The notes beneath the pieces were generated by a model. That model was given only the letters and a program-made list of their open reading frames with translations, did no database searches and had not been told where the DNA came from. 64,000 nucleotides of DNA, from assembly GCA_964412815.1 (NCBI GenBank), contig CAYPQF010000021.1:280982-344981 (forward strand). Reading direction: 5' to 3'. Below are positions 51,485 through 60,856 of this stretch, one piece after another (position 1 is the first letter of the stretch; the number at the start of each line of letters is the position of its first letter). The translations under genes and the position numbers were made by a program. Source of the stretch: JAOAFZ01 sp964412815 (GTDB lineage: Bacteria > Patescibacteriota > Microgenomatia > UBA1406 > GWC2-37-13).

Positions 51485-53023
51485 TTACTGTGGAATGAGA
51501 GCGCTGCTATTGATAAAAAACATACGGCCGCCAGCAGACGGTTGTCTATCGTTTTCAGCAGCGTTATTCTGCTCAGGTTGAGGGAATGAGACCTGACTCT
51601 GATACCGTGCTGTCAGTTGGAGTGTAGGGAAATAATAGCTTAAAAATGCTTGATCTGATAAGGTTACTCTCAGTTTTTGAGAGCCATCCCAGGCGCTCAT
51701 CTGCGTATCTTTGCCATCTACAAAATACAGCATATCTCCATCTTTCAAGACTGGTGCCAGTGCTGAAAGATATTCGCTTGTTTGCCGGACAATTCGTGTT
51801 TCAAAATTATAGGTACTGACCTCTTCGTGCACCTGCACACCGAGATAGTTCCAGCTGCCGTACAAAAGCAGCATAACTACTGTCAAACCCCGTCCCCAAC
51901 GCCCCTGTTGCCAGAAATACCAGTACACAGCAGCTTGCAGTAGTACGATACCGATCAGCGGCAGGGTAAGCCGCACCATCCATTTATGCTGGATAAACAG
52001 AAACGGCAGCAGGAACAGAACTACAATTCCTGCCGCAATCACACTGCCCGGAAGAACCTGCTGAACGAGTACCTGAACAACGGATTTCTTTTCCACACGT
52101 GTTCCGGTACGCAATACCAGCAAAGTCCGTACCACCATAGTTGCAGTCATACCGGCAAGCACCGAAAGATACGCAAATAAGAGTACCAGATACCAGCGAA
52201 ACTGAGGATCGTTCAAGAACTCGTAAAACCGGGGAAGCGGGAGGCCAATCAAACTGGGCATATAATCCGAAAGGTTGTGCGGTAATCCCATTGACCACAA
52301 GATATACCAGATGCCGTTGTTGAGCGCGAGCGACGGGTTCGGCTGAAATTGATACGCGACCTCACGGGCCTCGTTTTGTTGAATCCCGGAAGCGTACATA
52401 AGCACTGCTCCAATGCTCATTACTACCAGTGCAGCTCCGTATAAAAGCGATTTTCGGGTCCTGAGCGACGGTACTGCCACCAATACCAGCCCCACCAGCA
52501 GCGGGTAGAGTGCCGCGGTTTCTTTTGAGAGCAGTGCAATACAGACACAGATCGCAGAGACCACAAACCGGGAGCGAAGTGCCGCATACGATCCAACAAT
52601 CAGCGCGGTAGTCATGAGTACTTCCTGAAAGGTTGCCAGCCAGTACAGCTGGTAGACATGACTCAGATGCACGAGATACAATGCCGAAACAAAAAAAGCA
52701 AACAGCCGGGAAGAAGTAACCAGACGCACTGTTTTGAATAGAAATACAACCCCTATTGCAAAAGCAAAAAAGGTGAATGCATGTCCTGCCAGGACCGGGT
52801 TAGGCAACTGCTGGATGGTAAAATAAAATACCTCAGTTGAGAGGGGACGGTAGAAGTATTCTTTTCCGGGCAAAAACCAGGTGAGAGAAAACTCCTTACT
52901 CAGATTCAGAAACTGGAAGTCATCCGCAAAGAATAGAACCCCGAACGCTCCATGAAAAAAAGCGGCGGCGCCCAGAACAACCAGAAGCACTGGTAATAGT
53001 ATGCGTTTAATAGTCCCATCCAT
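51485..53023 (-). CDS. GT-C-type membrane glycosyltransferase-like protein
   Basis: 512 residues with about ten membrane helices. The first loop contains FFADDFQFLN, the Asp-Asp pair typical of GT-C (PMT/ArnT-like) enzymes, which transfer sugars from polyprenyl-phosphate carriers on the outer face. A soluble C-terminal domain (about 400-512) follows. The start MDGTIKR (53023) overlaps the end of galE by 17 nt, so they are coupled. The mapping to a named family is open. Confidence 0.65.
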   Translation of the reverse strand: MDGTIKRILLPVLLVVLGAAAFFHGAFGVLFFADDFQFLNLSKEFSLTWFLPGKEYFYRPLSTEVFYFTIQQLPNPVLAGHAFTFFAFAIGVVFLFKTVRLVTSSRLFAFFVSALYLVHLSHVYQLYWLATFQEVLMTTALIVGSYAALRSRFVVSAICVCIALLSKETAALYPLLVGLVLVAVPSLRTRKSLLYGAALVVMSIGAVLMYASGIQQNEAREVAYQFQPNPSLALNNGIWYILWSMGLPHNLSDYMPSLIGLPLPRFYEFLNDPQFRWYLVLLFAYLSVLAGMTATMVVRTLLVLRTGTRVEKKSVVQVLVQQVLPGSVIAAGIVVLFLLPFLFIQHKWMVRLTLPLIGIVLLQAAVYWYFWQQGRWGRGLTVVMLLLYGSWNYLGVQVHEEVSTYNFETRIVRQTSEYLSALAPVLKDGDMLYFVDGKDTQMSAWDGSQKLRVTLSDQAFLSYYFPTLQLTARYQSQVSFPQPEQNNAAENDRQPSAGGRMFFINSSALIPQ

Positions 53024-54017
53024 GCGGGTGATTGTTATACCAGGTAACAAGAGACTTTACACTGTCCTCGATACTGCGTTTCGGTTCCCAGCCAAGTACC
53101 TTTTTTGCTTTATCAATGGATGCTATCATCTTATCAGATTCTCCTTTTCGGGCCTCTCCGCGGGTTAACTCAAAGGTTGCTCCGGTTACTTCCTGGACTT
53201 TGTTGACAATTTCCAGTACGGAACTGCCCGTTCCGGTTCCAAGGTTGATCAGCTCGCTGGAGCCCCCATTTAACAGGTACTGAATTGCTGCGTAATGGGC
53301 TTCGTTGAGATCGACCACATTGACGTAATCACGAATCGGCGTGCCATCCGGCGTATTAAATGTTCCACACGTAAGATAGAACGGATCAATTCCGAGTGCC
53401 CCGCGAACTGCATTCTGCATCATATGCACGGATGGTTTTTTTGAGTCACCAATCATTCCATCGTCCGAAGCCCCACATACATTAAAGTATCGCAGAATGA
53501 CATAGTTTAGCTTTCCCAGTTTACTGTACCATTCCATCATCTTTTCAACCAGTAGTTTTGATTCTCCATACGGGCTATCTGGCTTCGTGCGATGCATTTC
53601 GTCCAGAGGAACATACTCAGCGTCACCATAGGTCGCACAGGTCGAGGAAAACACAATCCGGGTAATACCATGTTCCATCATCTGCATTATCAGGTTATTG
53701 GTCCCGAGCGTATTGATCTGAAAATACAATTCAGGTTTCTCCATAGATTCGTTAACAGAGCAGAGAGCTGCATAGTTTACCACCAGTTCGATACCCGGTT
53801 CTTTTTTGAAGAGTTCGGAAAAATCTCCCAGTAAGTCTTGTTCGTAAAAACGGAATTTATCTGAACCGTATTCTTTCTGCAGCTGCTCGAGAGGCTGTTT
53901 GTAACCTTTTGAAAAGTTATCAATCGCGACAACTTCGAGACCTTTTTCAAGGAAGAGTTTTGTTGCAATGGAGCCGATATAACCGCCGGCGCCAGTCACC
54001 ATAATTTTATTCGCCAT
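53007..54017 (-). CDS. galE: UDP-glucose 4-epimerase
   Basis: 336 residues, full length. The NAD-binding motif is MVTGAGGYIGS (about 6-16). The active pair is SPYGESK (Tyr150, Lys154), with a Ser/Thr at FSSTCATYG. The late CGTFNTPDGTPIRDYVNVVD is typical of GalE. It interconverts UDP-glucose and UDP-galactose, supplying donors for the glycosyltransferases around it. TATAAT on the minus strand (54024-54029) leaves 6 nt before the ATG: leaderless. The membrane glycosyltransferase overlaps its 3' end. Confidence 0.92.
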   Translation of the reverse strand: MANKIMVTGAGGYIGSIATKLFLEKGLEVVAIDNFSKGYKQPLEQLQKEYGSDKFRFYEQDLLGDFSELFKKEPGIELVVNYAALCSVNESMEKPELYFQINTLGTNNLIMQMMEHGITRIVFSSTCATYGDAEYVPLDEMHRTKPDSPYGESKLLVEKMMEWYSKLGKLNYVILRYFNVCGASDDGMIGDSKKPSVHMMQNAVRGALGIDPFYLTCGTFNTPDGTPIRDYVNVVDLNEAHYAAIQYLLNGGSSELINLGTGTGSSVLEIVNKVQEVTGATFELTRGEARKGESDKMIASIDKAKKVLGWEPKRSIEDSVKSLVTWYNNHPHGWDY

Positions 54018-54035
54018 ACCGATATTATAGCAGGA

Positions 54036-54407
54036 TTACTGAGCTGTGCCACTTGTGCCCGCAACACAGGTATAGGTCCAGCAGGTCTTGGTTGCACCGG
54101 AAGCATCTTTACACTGTAGGCTGTTTGCACGACATGAACGGATAACCTGCGTACACATCTGCCCTGGTGGGCAGTAGTTACAGTCTACCCCCTGACAAGC
54201 AGCGGTACTACTGTCTGCACATGTTGTTGGGCAGTTTGGTAGTGCGGTTGTATTCGTTGGGGCTTGTGTTGGTGCCTGTGTCGGCACCTGAGTTGCAGTG
54301 GCTGCCTGGGTCGGTTGAGCAGATGGACAGACCAGTGTACCACAGGAACACTGATTGCCGCCGGTATAGGTACATCCTGCAGGTGGTGCAGCGCACTGAG
54401 GCGGTGC
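54036..54407 (-). pseudogene. In-frame cysteine-rich continuation beyond the TGA of 54408-56216
   Basis: The frame of the upstream dockerin protein continues after its TGA (54408-54410) for 124 codons to TAA at 54036. It encodes Cys-rich segments (CTYTGGNQCSCGTLVC, CPPGQMCTQVIRSC) separated by a Thr/Pro/Gln linker. The style matches the protein before the TGA, which also alternates Cys-rich pieces and Thr/Pro linkers. Either the TGA is a nonsense mutation, or it is read through, or it is a sequence error. A separate gene starting at GTG 54287 is less likely because no signal peptide precedes a secreted-type Cys-rich domain. Confidence 0.6.
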
Positions 54408-56216
54408 TCATGAAGCAGTAGCCGGAGTTGGAGTGGCCGTTGGTGCACCACGGGTAGGAGTCGGCGGATTCTGATCGTAGCCGTCAATCAGACTGCGGAA
54501 CAGAATTTCGAGATCGTACTGACAGACAAATTTTTGCTTTCCTTCATCATCTTTACACTCGGTATCACCTGAAAAATCAGCTTGCTCCTGTGGAATAATG
54601 CCTAGGAACTCTGCACGCCAGATGGTGTAATCTTCTGAATCAATCACGTTGTTACAGTTGGCATCACCTTTTGGACGCAGATAACAGTTCGGGGTCGGAG
54701 TTGCGGGAGGAGTGTTAGTCGGGGTAATGGTTGGGGTAGGTGGCACCTGAGTGGGCGACGGGGTAGGAGATGGGGCAACGCATCCCTGGTTGACACAGAC
54801 GTTTCCTCCGGTACAGTTCGCATTTGAGGTACAGAATCCTGCCGGTGTCGGTGTTACAGTCGGAGATGGCGCAATAACGTTAACGGTAATGCGTGAAGTT
54901 GCGCCACAATCATCTTCCTGACCGGCTCTACTCGGATTGCCAGTACACCCTCCTCCCAGGCCCTGTGCATTACAGACCACATCGTACTGTCCGTCTTTCG
55001 GGAACGTTGCATTCCCCGAGAACTGTGTCCACATCTGTGTACCTTTTGGTGCAAAGAACATCTGTGTAGCGGTAGCACCCTGACCCTGTACGGCATACGC
55101 AGTCGGATTACCTGCCACTGACGTCGCCGGTCCTTGAATGGTACATTTTGGTAAAGCAGGGCAGGTAAATTCTTTGTATACCGCGTCACTCCAGTTGGGG
55201 TGAACCGCGATATCTGCACGTTTTGAGTGAATCCATGCACGATAACTACGGCCCGGAACCGCACCATTAAAGGTATAGGATGTTGCAGCGACACTATCGT
55301 TTGAATAATACTGGCCGCTGGTAAGATCTGTCATGCGCCAGTAATACTGCGAAATACCGGAGGCAGCGGACCAGGTAAAGGTTGCATTCCCTCCGCTACA
55401 GGCGGCATTAAAGTTGGTTGGGGGAGGAATTGTACAGGTAATCGAACGAGTTGCTGACGGACCAAACTGATTGGTTGTGCTTACACCATGCATCCAGAAG
55501 CTATATGTTTTCCCGGGACTACCCTGAAAAGACAGGCTTTGTCCGGTTGTTTCTGCACATCCATTCCCGTTGGTGTTGCGACAGTCATCCCACCCCACAA
55601 AAGTATTGTGAAAACGAAGCGCATATTTTGCTGCATTTGGTGTGCCGGCCCAACTCACACTAATGCGTCCATTTGCATCACAACTGGCGGCGGTAATGGT
55701 TGGAGCACTTAACACTTGAGGGATTGGGGTAGGAGCAGCACAGGATTCAGACGGGACACGATAATAGAATTGATATGTGCCTGAGGGGAAACTGCTCGCT
55801 TGAAAGTAAATCATGCGGGTGATTGGATTCCAGCCCGACCAGGTAGGGTTAATAAACTGCGCAAGATACGAGTTATACGGCGCAACACTCTCTCCGGGAA
55901 TAATAGTGCCGTTCGAAAGCTGCATGGCAAAATATCCGCCACCTGATGTCGCACTTACGGTAACTTTAGGATAGCCATTGGTATACGGAGTATACAACCA
56001 GGTCAGACCGGAACTGTTGGGAGGCGGCCAGAAGGTATGCATAAACCGAACCTGGTGTAGAGGAACCTGTCCAGCAGGACAAATGGGTATTCCTTCGATG
56101 GTCCAGGTGCCGGCATAGACTTTAGATGAAGAAAATAGAGGGAGGACAAACAGAAATAGTCCTGCAAGGAGTGCAACAAAAGATACACGTCGTATCTGGC
56201 CAAAGATACAGTTCAT
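54408..56216 (-). CDS. Secreted fibronectin-like protein with dockerin module
   Basis: 602 residues to the TGA. Signal peptide about 1-35. An unassigned domain (36-165) is followed by two fibronectin III-like modules (about 168-340; APTITAASCDANGRISVSWA), an Ig-like domain (about 345-445), a Cys-rich piece (GFCTSNANCTGGNVCVNQGC) and Thr/Pro linkers. The dockerin-like pair (511-580) has GDANCNNVIDSEDYTIW, and the second loop is enlarged by an extra Cys-bearing insert. The frame continues in-frame past the TGA (54036-54407). It is probably an adhesin or cell-surface docking partner. TAAATA leaves 6 nt before the ATG. Confidence 0.75.
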   Translation of the reverse strand: MNCIFGQIRRVSFVALLAGLFLFVLPLFSSSKVYAGTWTIEGIPICPAGQVPLHQVRFMHTFWPPPNSSGLTWLYTPYTNGYPKVTVSATSGGGYFAMQLSNGTIIPGESVAPYNSYLAQFINPTWSGWNPITRMIYFQASSFPSGTYQFYYRVPSESCAAPTPIPQVLSAPTITAASCDANGRISVSWAGTPNAAKYALRFHNTFVGWDDCRNTNGNGCAETTGQSLSFQGSPGKTYSFWMHGVSTTNQFGPSATRSITCTIPPPTNFNAACSGGNATFTWSAASGISQYYWRMTDLTSGQYYSNDSVAATSYTFNGAVPGRSYRAWIHSKRADIAVHPNWSDAVYKEFTCPALPKCTIQGPATSVAGNPTAYAVQGQGATATQMFFAPKGTQMWTQFSGNATFPKDGQYDVVCNAQGLGGGCTGNPSRAGQEDDCGATSRITVNVIAPSPTVTPTPAGFCTSNANCTGGNVCVNQGCVAPSPTPSPTQVPPTPTITPTNTPPATPTPNCYLRPKGDANCNNVIDSEDYTIWRAEFLGIIPQEQADFSGDTECKDDEGKQKFVCQYDLEILFRSLIDGYDQNPPTPTRGAPTATPTPATAS

Positions 56217-56280
56217 ATGTTGTATTTATCATAATACGTTGTAGAACGTTATGCAAGACCTTTCTGTAGTTAGAAAGGTA

Positions 56281-57168
56281 TTACGCCTTCTTTTTATGAA
56301 AGTAGACGATAAGTTCTCCAATTAATCCGGTAGAGATTACCTGTACTCCGACAATAAACAGCAACATGCCTAAAAAGAGCAGCGGCCGGCGATAAATTTC
56401 CTGAGCAAAGATGATGCGTTCAATTCCCAGATATAACAGAATTGCTGATCCCACCGACAGAATAACACCCCCGCTGATACCAAAAAAGTGGAGCGGTCGT
56501 TCCGCAAAACGATAGAGAAAATATGCCGTCAGGGTATCCAGAAAACCAATAAAAATCTTGCCGGTGCCGAACTTGGACTTCCCATACATCCGTTGTTTAT
56601 GTGTGACCGGAATTTCTGTTACCTTGAATCCTTCATAAAACGCTCCCAGTGGTAAAAAACGGAAGTTATTGCCATAGAGAGTTATTTCTTCGAGCACTTT
56701 GCGGCGGATTGCCTTATAGCCGCAGTTAATATCGCTAAACGGAGATTTCAGCATATTCCTGATAAAGTTATTTGCCAGTCGGGAGTACATGCGGATTATT
56801 CCATTATGTTTTCGTCCTTGTCGTGCTCCGTTAACCAGATCGTATCCTTCATCAATTTTCTCGATAAACCGGGGGAGTTCGTCCGGATTGTCTTCAAGAT
56901 CGGCATCCATAAAGACCAGGACATCACCTTCGGATTCCTGAAATGCAGAAAGCAGTGCTCGTCCTTTCCCCATCTGCCGTCGATGACGTACCAGCTTTAC
57001 ATGAGGGGGGAGGGGAGATAAGGCGTTTGCTGAGTCATCCAGAGACCCGTCGTCTACAAACACAATTTCGTAGGGTTTTCCGATCTTCTTAAACACAGCC
57101 TGAAGTCTTTCCAGCAGGAGAGGAACGTTTTTTTCCTCGTTAAAAAACGGGATTAATACGGATATCAT
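56281..57168 (-). CDS. GT2 glycosyltransferase (dolichyl-phosphate-mannose-synthase-like)
   Basis: 295 residues. The GT-A domain has ISVLIPFFNEEKNVPLLLER at the start, VFVDDGS, and the DxD motif VFMDADLED. QRMYGKSKFG precedes two C-terminal membrane helices (about 225-290). Members transfer a sugar from a nucleotide donor to a polyprenyl phosphate. That product would feed GT-C enzymes such as 51485-53023 and the DUF2079 protein. TAAAAT ends 6 nt before the ATG. Confidence 0.88.
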   Translation of the reverse strand: MISVLIPFFNEEKNVPLLLERLQAVFKKIGKPYEIVFVDDGSLDDSANALSPLPPHVKLVRHRRQMGKGRALLSAFQESEGDVLVFMDADLEDNPDELPRFIEKIDEGYDLVNGARQGRKHNGIIRMYSRLANNFIRNMLKSPFSDINCGYKAIRRKVLEEITLYGNNFRFLPLGAFYEGFKVTEIPVTHKQRMYGKSKFGTGKIFIGFLDTLTAYFLYRFAERPLHFFGISGGVILSVGSAILLYLGIERIIFAQEIYRRPLLFLGMLLFIVGVQVISTGLIGELIVYFHKKKA

Positions 57169-57198
57169 AGCTATATTTTACCAGAACGCTACAATAGC

Positions 57199-57882
57199 TT
57201 AGTTCTGTGCACGAATCTGGGTAGTACCAACGACCGTCTGGACCTGTTCTTCAAGCGCGGCATCAGCCGAAAAAAGAGAGCTGGCGAACAAATAGAACAC
57301 ACCATTCTGGACGGTGCCGTAATTTATCTGAAGATCACGATTGGACGTTTCCTGAATAATTTTGCTGAAGGTCATCCCGTTAATAGTTTCTTTGGTACAT
57401 TCGATAGTTTCTTTTTCTTCACAGGAAAAAATCGTATTAAAGACATCCGATCCATCTTCTGATTCGTAGAGTTGAACCTGCATTCGAACGGTACCGCCAT
57501 CAAATTTCTCTCTTGGTTCCGCTGCCGGGGACGCCTCTGCTTCGTTTGTTACGGTTGCATTCTGGAGGGTCCAGGACTGAATCAGGACACCATTGGCTGT
57601 TTCCTGACGATCCTCTTCTTCGACAATCGTCCAGGTTTCAGGATATGAGACACTAAATTCTCCTGCACGGCTCGTAAGTTGCTTCGTCAATTCTGCCAGA
57701 TCATCCGTGGGGGCAGAGGTAGGAAGCATATTGTCAATTACCTGTTGCGTCTCGGGCTGCGCAATAGGAACAGCCGAGTCGTAGGTTGCAAAAAAACGGA
57801 TATACAAAAAAGTTACCACCGCGATCAATACGAAAAGGAGAATTGCAACACGGGAATTATTTGACGGATGAATATGATCCAT
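57199..57882 (-). CDS. Membrane-anchored PsbP-like protein
   Basis: 227 residues. One N-terminal membrane helix (about 10-28) is followed by an extracytoplasmic domain. FSVSYPETWTIVEEED opens the PsbP-like part, and two Cys (about 150-160) may form a disulfide. It resembles the domain of 2444-3580. Function unknown. TATAAT (57888-57893 on this strand) ends 5 nt before the ATG. Confidence 0.65.
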   Translation of the reverse strand: MDHIHPSNNSRVAILLFVLIAVVTFLYIRFFATYDSAVPIAQPETQQVIDNMLPTSAPTDDLAELTKQLTSRAGEFSVSYPETWTIVEEEDRQETANGVLIQSWTLQNATVTNEAEASPAAEPREKFDGGTVRMQVQLYESEDGSDVFNTIFSCEEKETIECTKETINGMTFSKIIQETSNRDLQINYGTVQNGVFYLFASSLFSADAALEEQVQTVVGTTQIRAQN

Positions 57883-57921
57883 ACTTCATTATAGTACACC
57901 GTTCCCGGTGTCGCATTCAAC

Positions 57922-59478
57922 TTACTGAATCTTGCGGAAGACCTGGATATCATTTTGATCGTAGATCTTTTTGAAGGCCGGATCAGAGAGCAGTGCTTGA
58001 TAGCCGGGGATTGCCCATTCACTTCCGTAAGAGTTGTAGACTTCTTTGGGGTTTACCACGACATAGTCTGCCAGAGAATACCGGTCAGACATCACGTAGT
58101 AATACCGGCGTGAAGTAAAAAACGGTCCCAACTTTCCGGTACTGGCAATTTTAAGTTCTTCATCTCTCAGTTCTGCTGCCCAGCGCTGAACGTCAGCCAT
58201 GTTTCCAGGCTGGTACTGAAACGGATGAATATTTGCTTTTTCTGAAAATGGTAGCGGACCATAGGTTCGGGCCGCAATCAGAGAAGTAGCCACAACCGCG
58301 ATGCTTACCACCGGCAGCAAAGCGAGAAGCACCAGGGCTCTGGTCTGTGTATGCCGGATTACGCGCGGAACAACCAGTGTTGACAGCGAAAAGACCGCAT
58401 AAACAGTCGCCAGAAACAGAAACGGTGTGATCACTGCGGAATAATGATAGATAATATCTCTCAAGTTTTCGCTGTTGGAGAGAAGCACAATCCCATATTC
58501 AGGAGCGGCTATTCCGGCTACCAGCGGCGCCAGCAGCGGCAGATAGCCAAGGGGAAAGAGCATCTGGGAGTAGTACTCCAATGCACTCTCGCTGGTAAGG
58601 TACGAGATCACAACCTGCGGATTGGTAAACAGTCCGCCAATCACCTCAAGTGGTGAATCACCTAAATCAGCATAATAGGACAAGGCAAAATGATCGTTAC
58701 CACCACGGAAAAAGGGGATAATCACCTTCATCGAGAGTAAAAACCAGCTGACTCCCGTCACCATCAGTGTCCAGCTCAGCCAGTGGGGACGATACTGTTT
58801 CCAGTTCCGGCGGTCTGAACGCACTACCTGAATGAGTCCGGAAAGGGCAATGTAGCCGCCAAAAAATGCAATGGTCGCCGACACCTGTTCTTTGGTAAGC
58901 AGGGCCAGCACGGCAAAGACTAAACTCCAGCGATATCTGCCGGTAAGCCAGAAATAAAACATCGCCAGTAAGAACGTGGTAGCCAGTGCGACGCCGTGAA
59001 ACTCAAAGATGACCGTGTAATTGGAAGCAGGATACAATAGATACGCCGAACAGAGAGCCAGCGCAAACCATCGCCACAAAACATGCCAGCTATACAGATG
59101 TTTTACCGTGAGAAAGAGAGGAATCGCACCGAGAGCCATAATCGCCGCCTGCAACACAATCAGTGTTTCCGGACCCGTATGAAATACATAAAATGGAGCC
59201 AGCAAAGCCAATATCAGATCGTTATGAATAGCGGGACGGGTAATCTGTTCCGGCCCATAGGGATCTGTTAACTCCAGAAAACGCGAAAAATCCAGCGTAG
59301 TGATGGCCCGATAGGTATTAAAAACCGTTTGATGCATGATTCCCAGATCAAAGTAATGAGCATAGAGTGTGTTCATCCGGAGAATACCAAAAAAGGAGAA
59401 ATAGCCGGCAAATGCCAGAATACCAATTGCAAGTAATACCTCCGCCCAGTATGTTCTCAAAAAGGACAAAAACTTCAT
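57922..59478 (-). CDS. DUF2079 membrane protein
   Basis: 518 residues with about ten membrane helices. The N-terminal loop HYFDLGIMHQTVFNTYRAI is the DUF2079 signature, in a superfamily close to GT-C glycosyltransferases. A soluble C-terminal region (about 420-518) follows. It is likely an outer-face sugar transferase (inference). The start MKFLSF (59478) is set by TATAAT 6 nt upstream (59485-59490). A longer frame would cross the terminator at 59502-59526. Confidence 0.78.
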   Translation of the reverse strand: MKFLSFLRTYWAEVLLAIGILAFAGYFSFFGILRMNTLYAHYFDLGIMHQTVFNTYRAITTLDFSRFLELTDPYGPEQITRPAIHNDLILALLAPFYVFHTGPETLIVLQAAIMALGAIPLFLTVKHLYSWHVLWRWFALALCSAYLLYPASNYTVIFEFHGVALATTFLLAMFYFWLTGRYRWSLVFAVLALLTKEQVSATIAFFGGYIALSGLIQVVRSDRRNWKQYRPHWLSWTLMVTGVSWFLLSMKVIIPFFRGGNDHFALSYYADLGDSPLEVIGGLFTNPQVVISYLTSESALEYYSQMLFPLGYLPLLAPLVAGIAAPEYGIVLLSNSENLRDIIYHYSAVITPFLFLATVYAVFSLSTLVVPRVIRHTQTRALVLLALLPVVSIAVVATSLIAARTYGPLPFSEKANIHPFQYQPGNMADVQRWAAELRDEELKIASTGKLGPFFTSRRYYYVMSDRYSLADYVVVNPKEVYNSYGSEWAIPGYQALLSDPAFKKIYDQNDIQVFRKIQ

Positions 59479-59501
59479 CTGTATATTATACAAAAGAAAT
59501 G

Positions 59502-59526
59502 CCGGCCTCCCGCTGGGGGAGGCCGG
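59502..59526 (-). terminator. 10-bp hairpin after 59552-59803
   Basis: CCGGCCTCCC (59502-59511) and GGGAGGCCGG (59517-59526) pair perfectly. On the minus strand a T-containing stretch and then the TATAAT box of the next gene follow. It insulates the two genes. Confidence 0.7.
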
Positions 59527-59551
59527 ATGGATTTCACCACTTACACAAGCA

Positions 59552-59803
59552 TCACCAGTAACACCAGGTAGAGTGTCCCCTTGGGGATGGGGTAGGCATG
59601 TTGGTGTTCTCGACGATGCTGAACACCACCTGTCCCGGAGTCCCCAGTTGTACGGTGAGTTGCTGTTCCAGCCGCTGGATATCGCAGTCCGTCTCCTGAT
59701 AGACATAGAGATTCCAGGGGCCCTGTTCGCCGCGGGTAAGTCTGGTCGTGATCTCATCGATCACCTGACCAATGGTTTGATAGGTAATGACATCTATCTG
59801 CAT
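59552..59803 (-). CDS. GC-rich small hypothetical protein
   Basis: 83 residues, soluble, with predicted helix-strand mix and no known motif. It has the solitary GC-rich gene layout: TATAAT (59842-59847) 38 nt before the ATG, GAGAGGT (59807-59813) as Shine-Dalgarno, and a 10-bp hairpin downstream. The Shine-Dalgarno is unusually close to the start (3 nt). Confidence 0.6.
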   Translation of the reverse strand: MQIDVITYQTIGQVIDEITTRLTRGEQGPWNLYVYQETDCDIQRLEQQLTVQLGTPGQVVFSIVENTNMPTPSPRGHSTWCYW

Positions 59804-59872
59804 ACGACCTCTCGACTATGACACACGTGCTGATGGAGAATATTATATCAAATAGAGCCTTGAAGCAATATT

Positions 59873-60814
59873 TTATTGATTCCCGGAATGAAATTTTTCA
59901 TGAACTTTTCGCAGCTGGGTGTTGGTTACATGAGTATAAATTTGAGTGGTAGCGATATTTTTGTGTCCCAGCATCTCCTGCACAGAGCGCAGATCGGCAC
60001 CATGTCTCAGCAAATCTGTTGCGTACGAGTGTCGCAGCACGTGGGGACCGATACGAATCGGCAGGCCGGCTTTAATCCGGTACTTCTCAATCATCCGCTC
60101 AATTGAGCGCACAGACAGCCGGAGTTTATCTTCGGTCAATCCTTTTTCTTTATCTTTTGGTCCCGAGTATCTGATAAACAGCGGTCGAAGCGAATCCCGG
60201 CGCTTGGAAAAGTATTTTTGGAGCCATTCTTTTGCATGTTTTGAGATAAAGACCACCCGTGCTTTTCCTCCTTTTCCGATGACACCAAACTCACCAGTAT
60301 CAAGATTAATCTGATCCCGGTTCAACCCGGCCAGCTCAGAAACACGCAGCCCGGTAGAAAAGAGCACTTCAAGAATCGCCCGGTCTCGTAACCCACGAAC
60401 ACTATCGGTGGGAATCGCGTCAAACAGACGTCTCAAGTCTTCCGGACTTAAGTATTTGATATTCCGGTCTCTGCGTTTTCCCAGTTCGATCATTTCGGGT
60501 GAAAGAACTTTTTTCTTTTGCTTGATCAAAAAGCGAAACATCGAGCGCAGCGCAACAAGGAAATAGTTTTGTGTCTGACGTTTCAGATCACCTTTATGAG
60601 GGTTCTGGTATTGGTTAGAGATGTAGAGACGGAACTTGCGAATTATTTCCTCATCTATCTTTTCGACGTTAAAATCCTTGTCTCCGGTTTCCTTACCTAG
60701 CCAGTCCCGAAAGAACGTGATGTAGTAGCTATACATCCGGACTGTTTTAGGAGAGAGGTTTTTATCCAGTTCACAGTACTCCAGAAACCGTGTAGTTGCA
60801 TCTTTAATACCCAT
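59873..60814 (-). CDS. xerC: Tyrosine recombinase XerC/XerD-like
   Basis: 313 residues. The N-terminal SAM-like core-binding domain is about 5-105; the catalytic domain is about 118-305. All active residues are visible: R157 (TGLRVSEL), K184 (GKGGKAR), H258 and R261 (PHVLRHSYATDLL), H284 (MLGHKN) and Y293 (TTQIYTH). Length is normal for the chromosome-dimer-resolving Xer type; there is no obvious integrase addition, but its dif-like target is not seen here. TAAGAT leaves 6 nt before the ATG. Confidence 0.9.
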   Translation of the reverse strand: MGIKDATTRFLEYCELDKNLSPKTVRMYSYYITFFRDWLGKETGDKDFNVEKIDEEIIRKFRLYISNQYQNPHKGDLKRQTQNYFLVALRSMFRFLIKQKKKVLSPEMIELGKRRDRNIKYLSPEDLRRLFDAIPTDSVRGLRDRAILEVLFSTGLRVSELAGLNRDQINLDTGEFGVIGKGGKARVVFISKHAKEWLQKYFSKRRDSLRPLFIRYSGPKDKEKGLTEDKLRLSVRSIERMIEKYRIKAGLPIRIGPHVLRHSYATDLLRHGADLRSVQEMLGHKNIATTQIYTHVTNTQLRKVHEKFHSGNQ

Positions 60815-60856
60815 GCATTCATCTTAAACGACGTAGATTCTGCACGCAAGTAGGTT

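Noticed and set aside
54408..54410. TGA read as glycine (genetic code 25, as in Gracilibacteria/Absconditabacteria).
   Set aside because: TGA ends many intact genes at the right place, such as the first HsdM (with ATGA overlap), the GNAT and the HAD protein. A single in-frame TGA is better explained by mutation, error or read-through.
59873..60814. Integrase marking a prophage or integrative element near the tRNA genes.
   Set aside because: The recombinase has the length and motifs of housekeeping XerC/D. No phage genes or attachment repeats are seen around it or the tRNAs.
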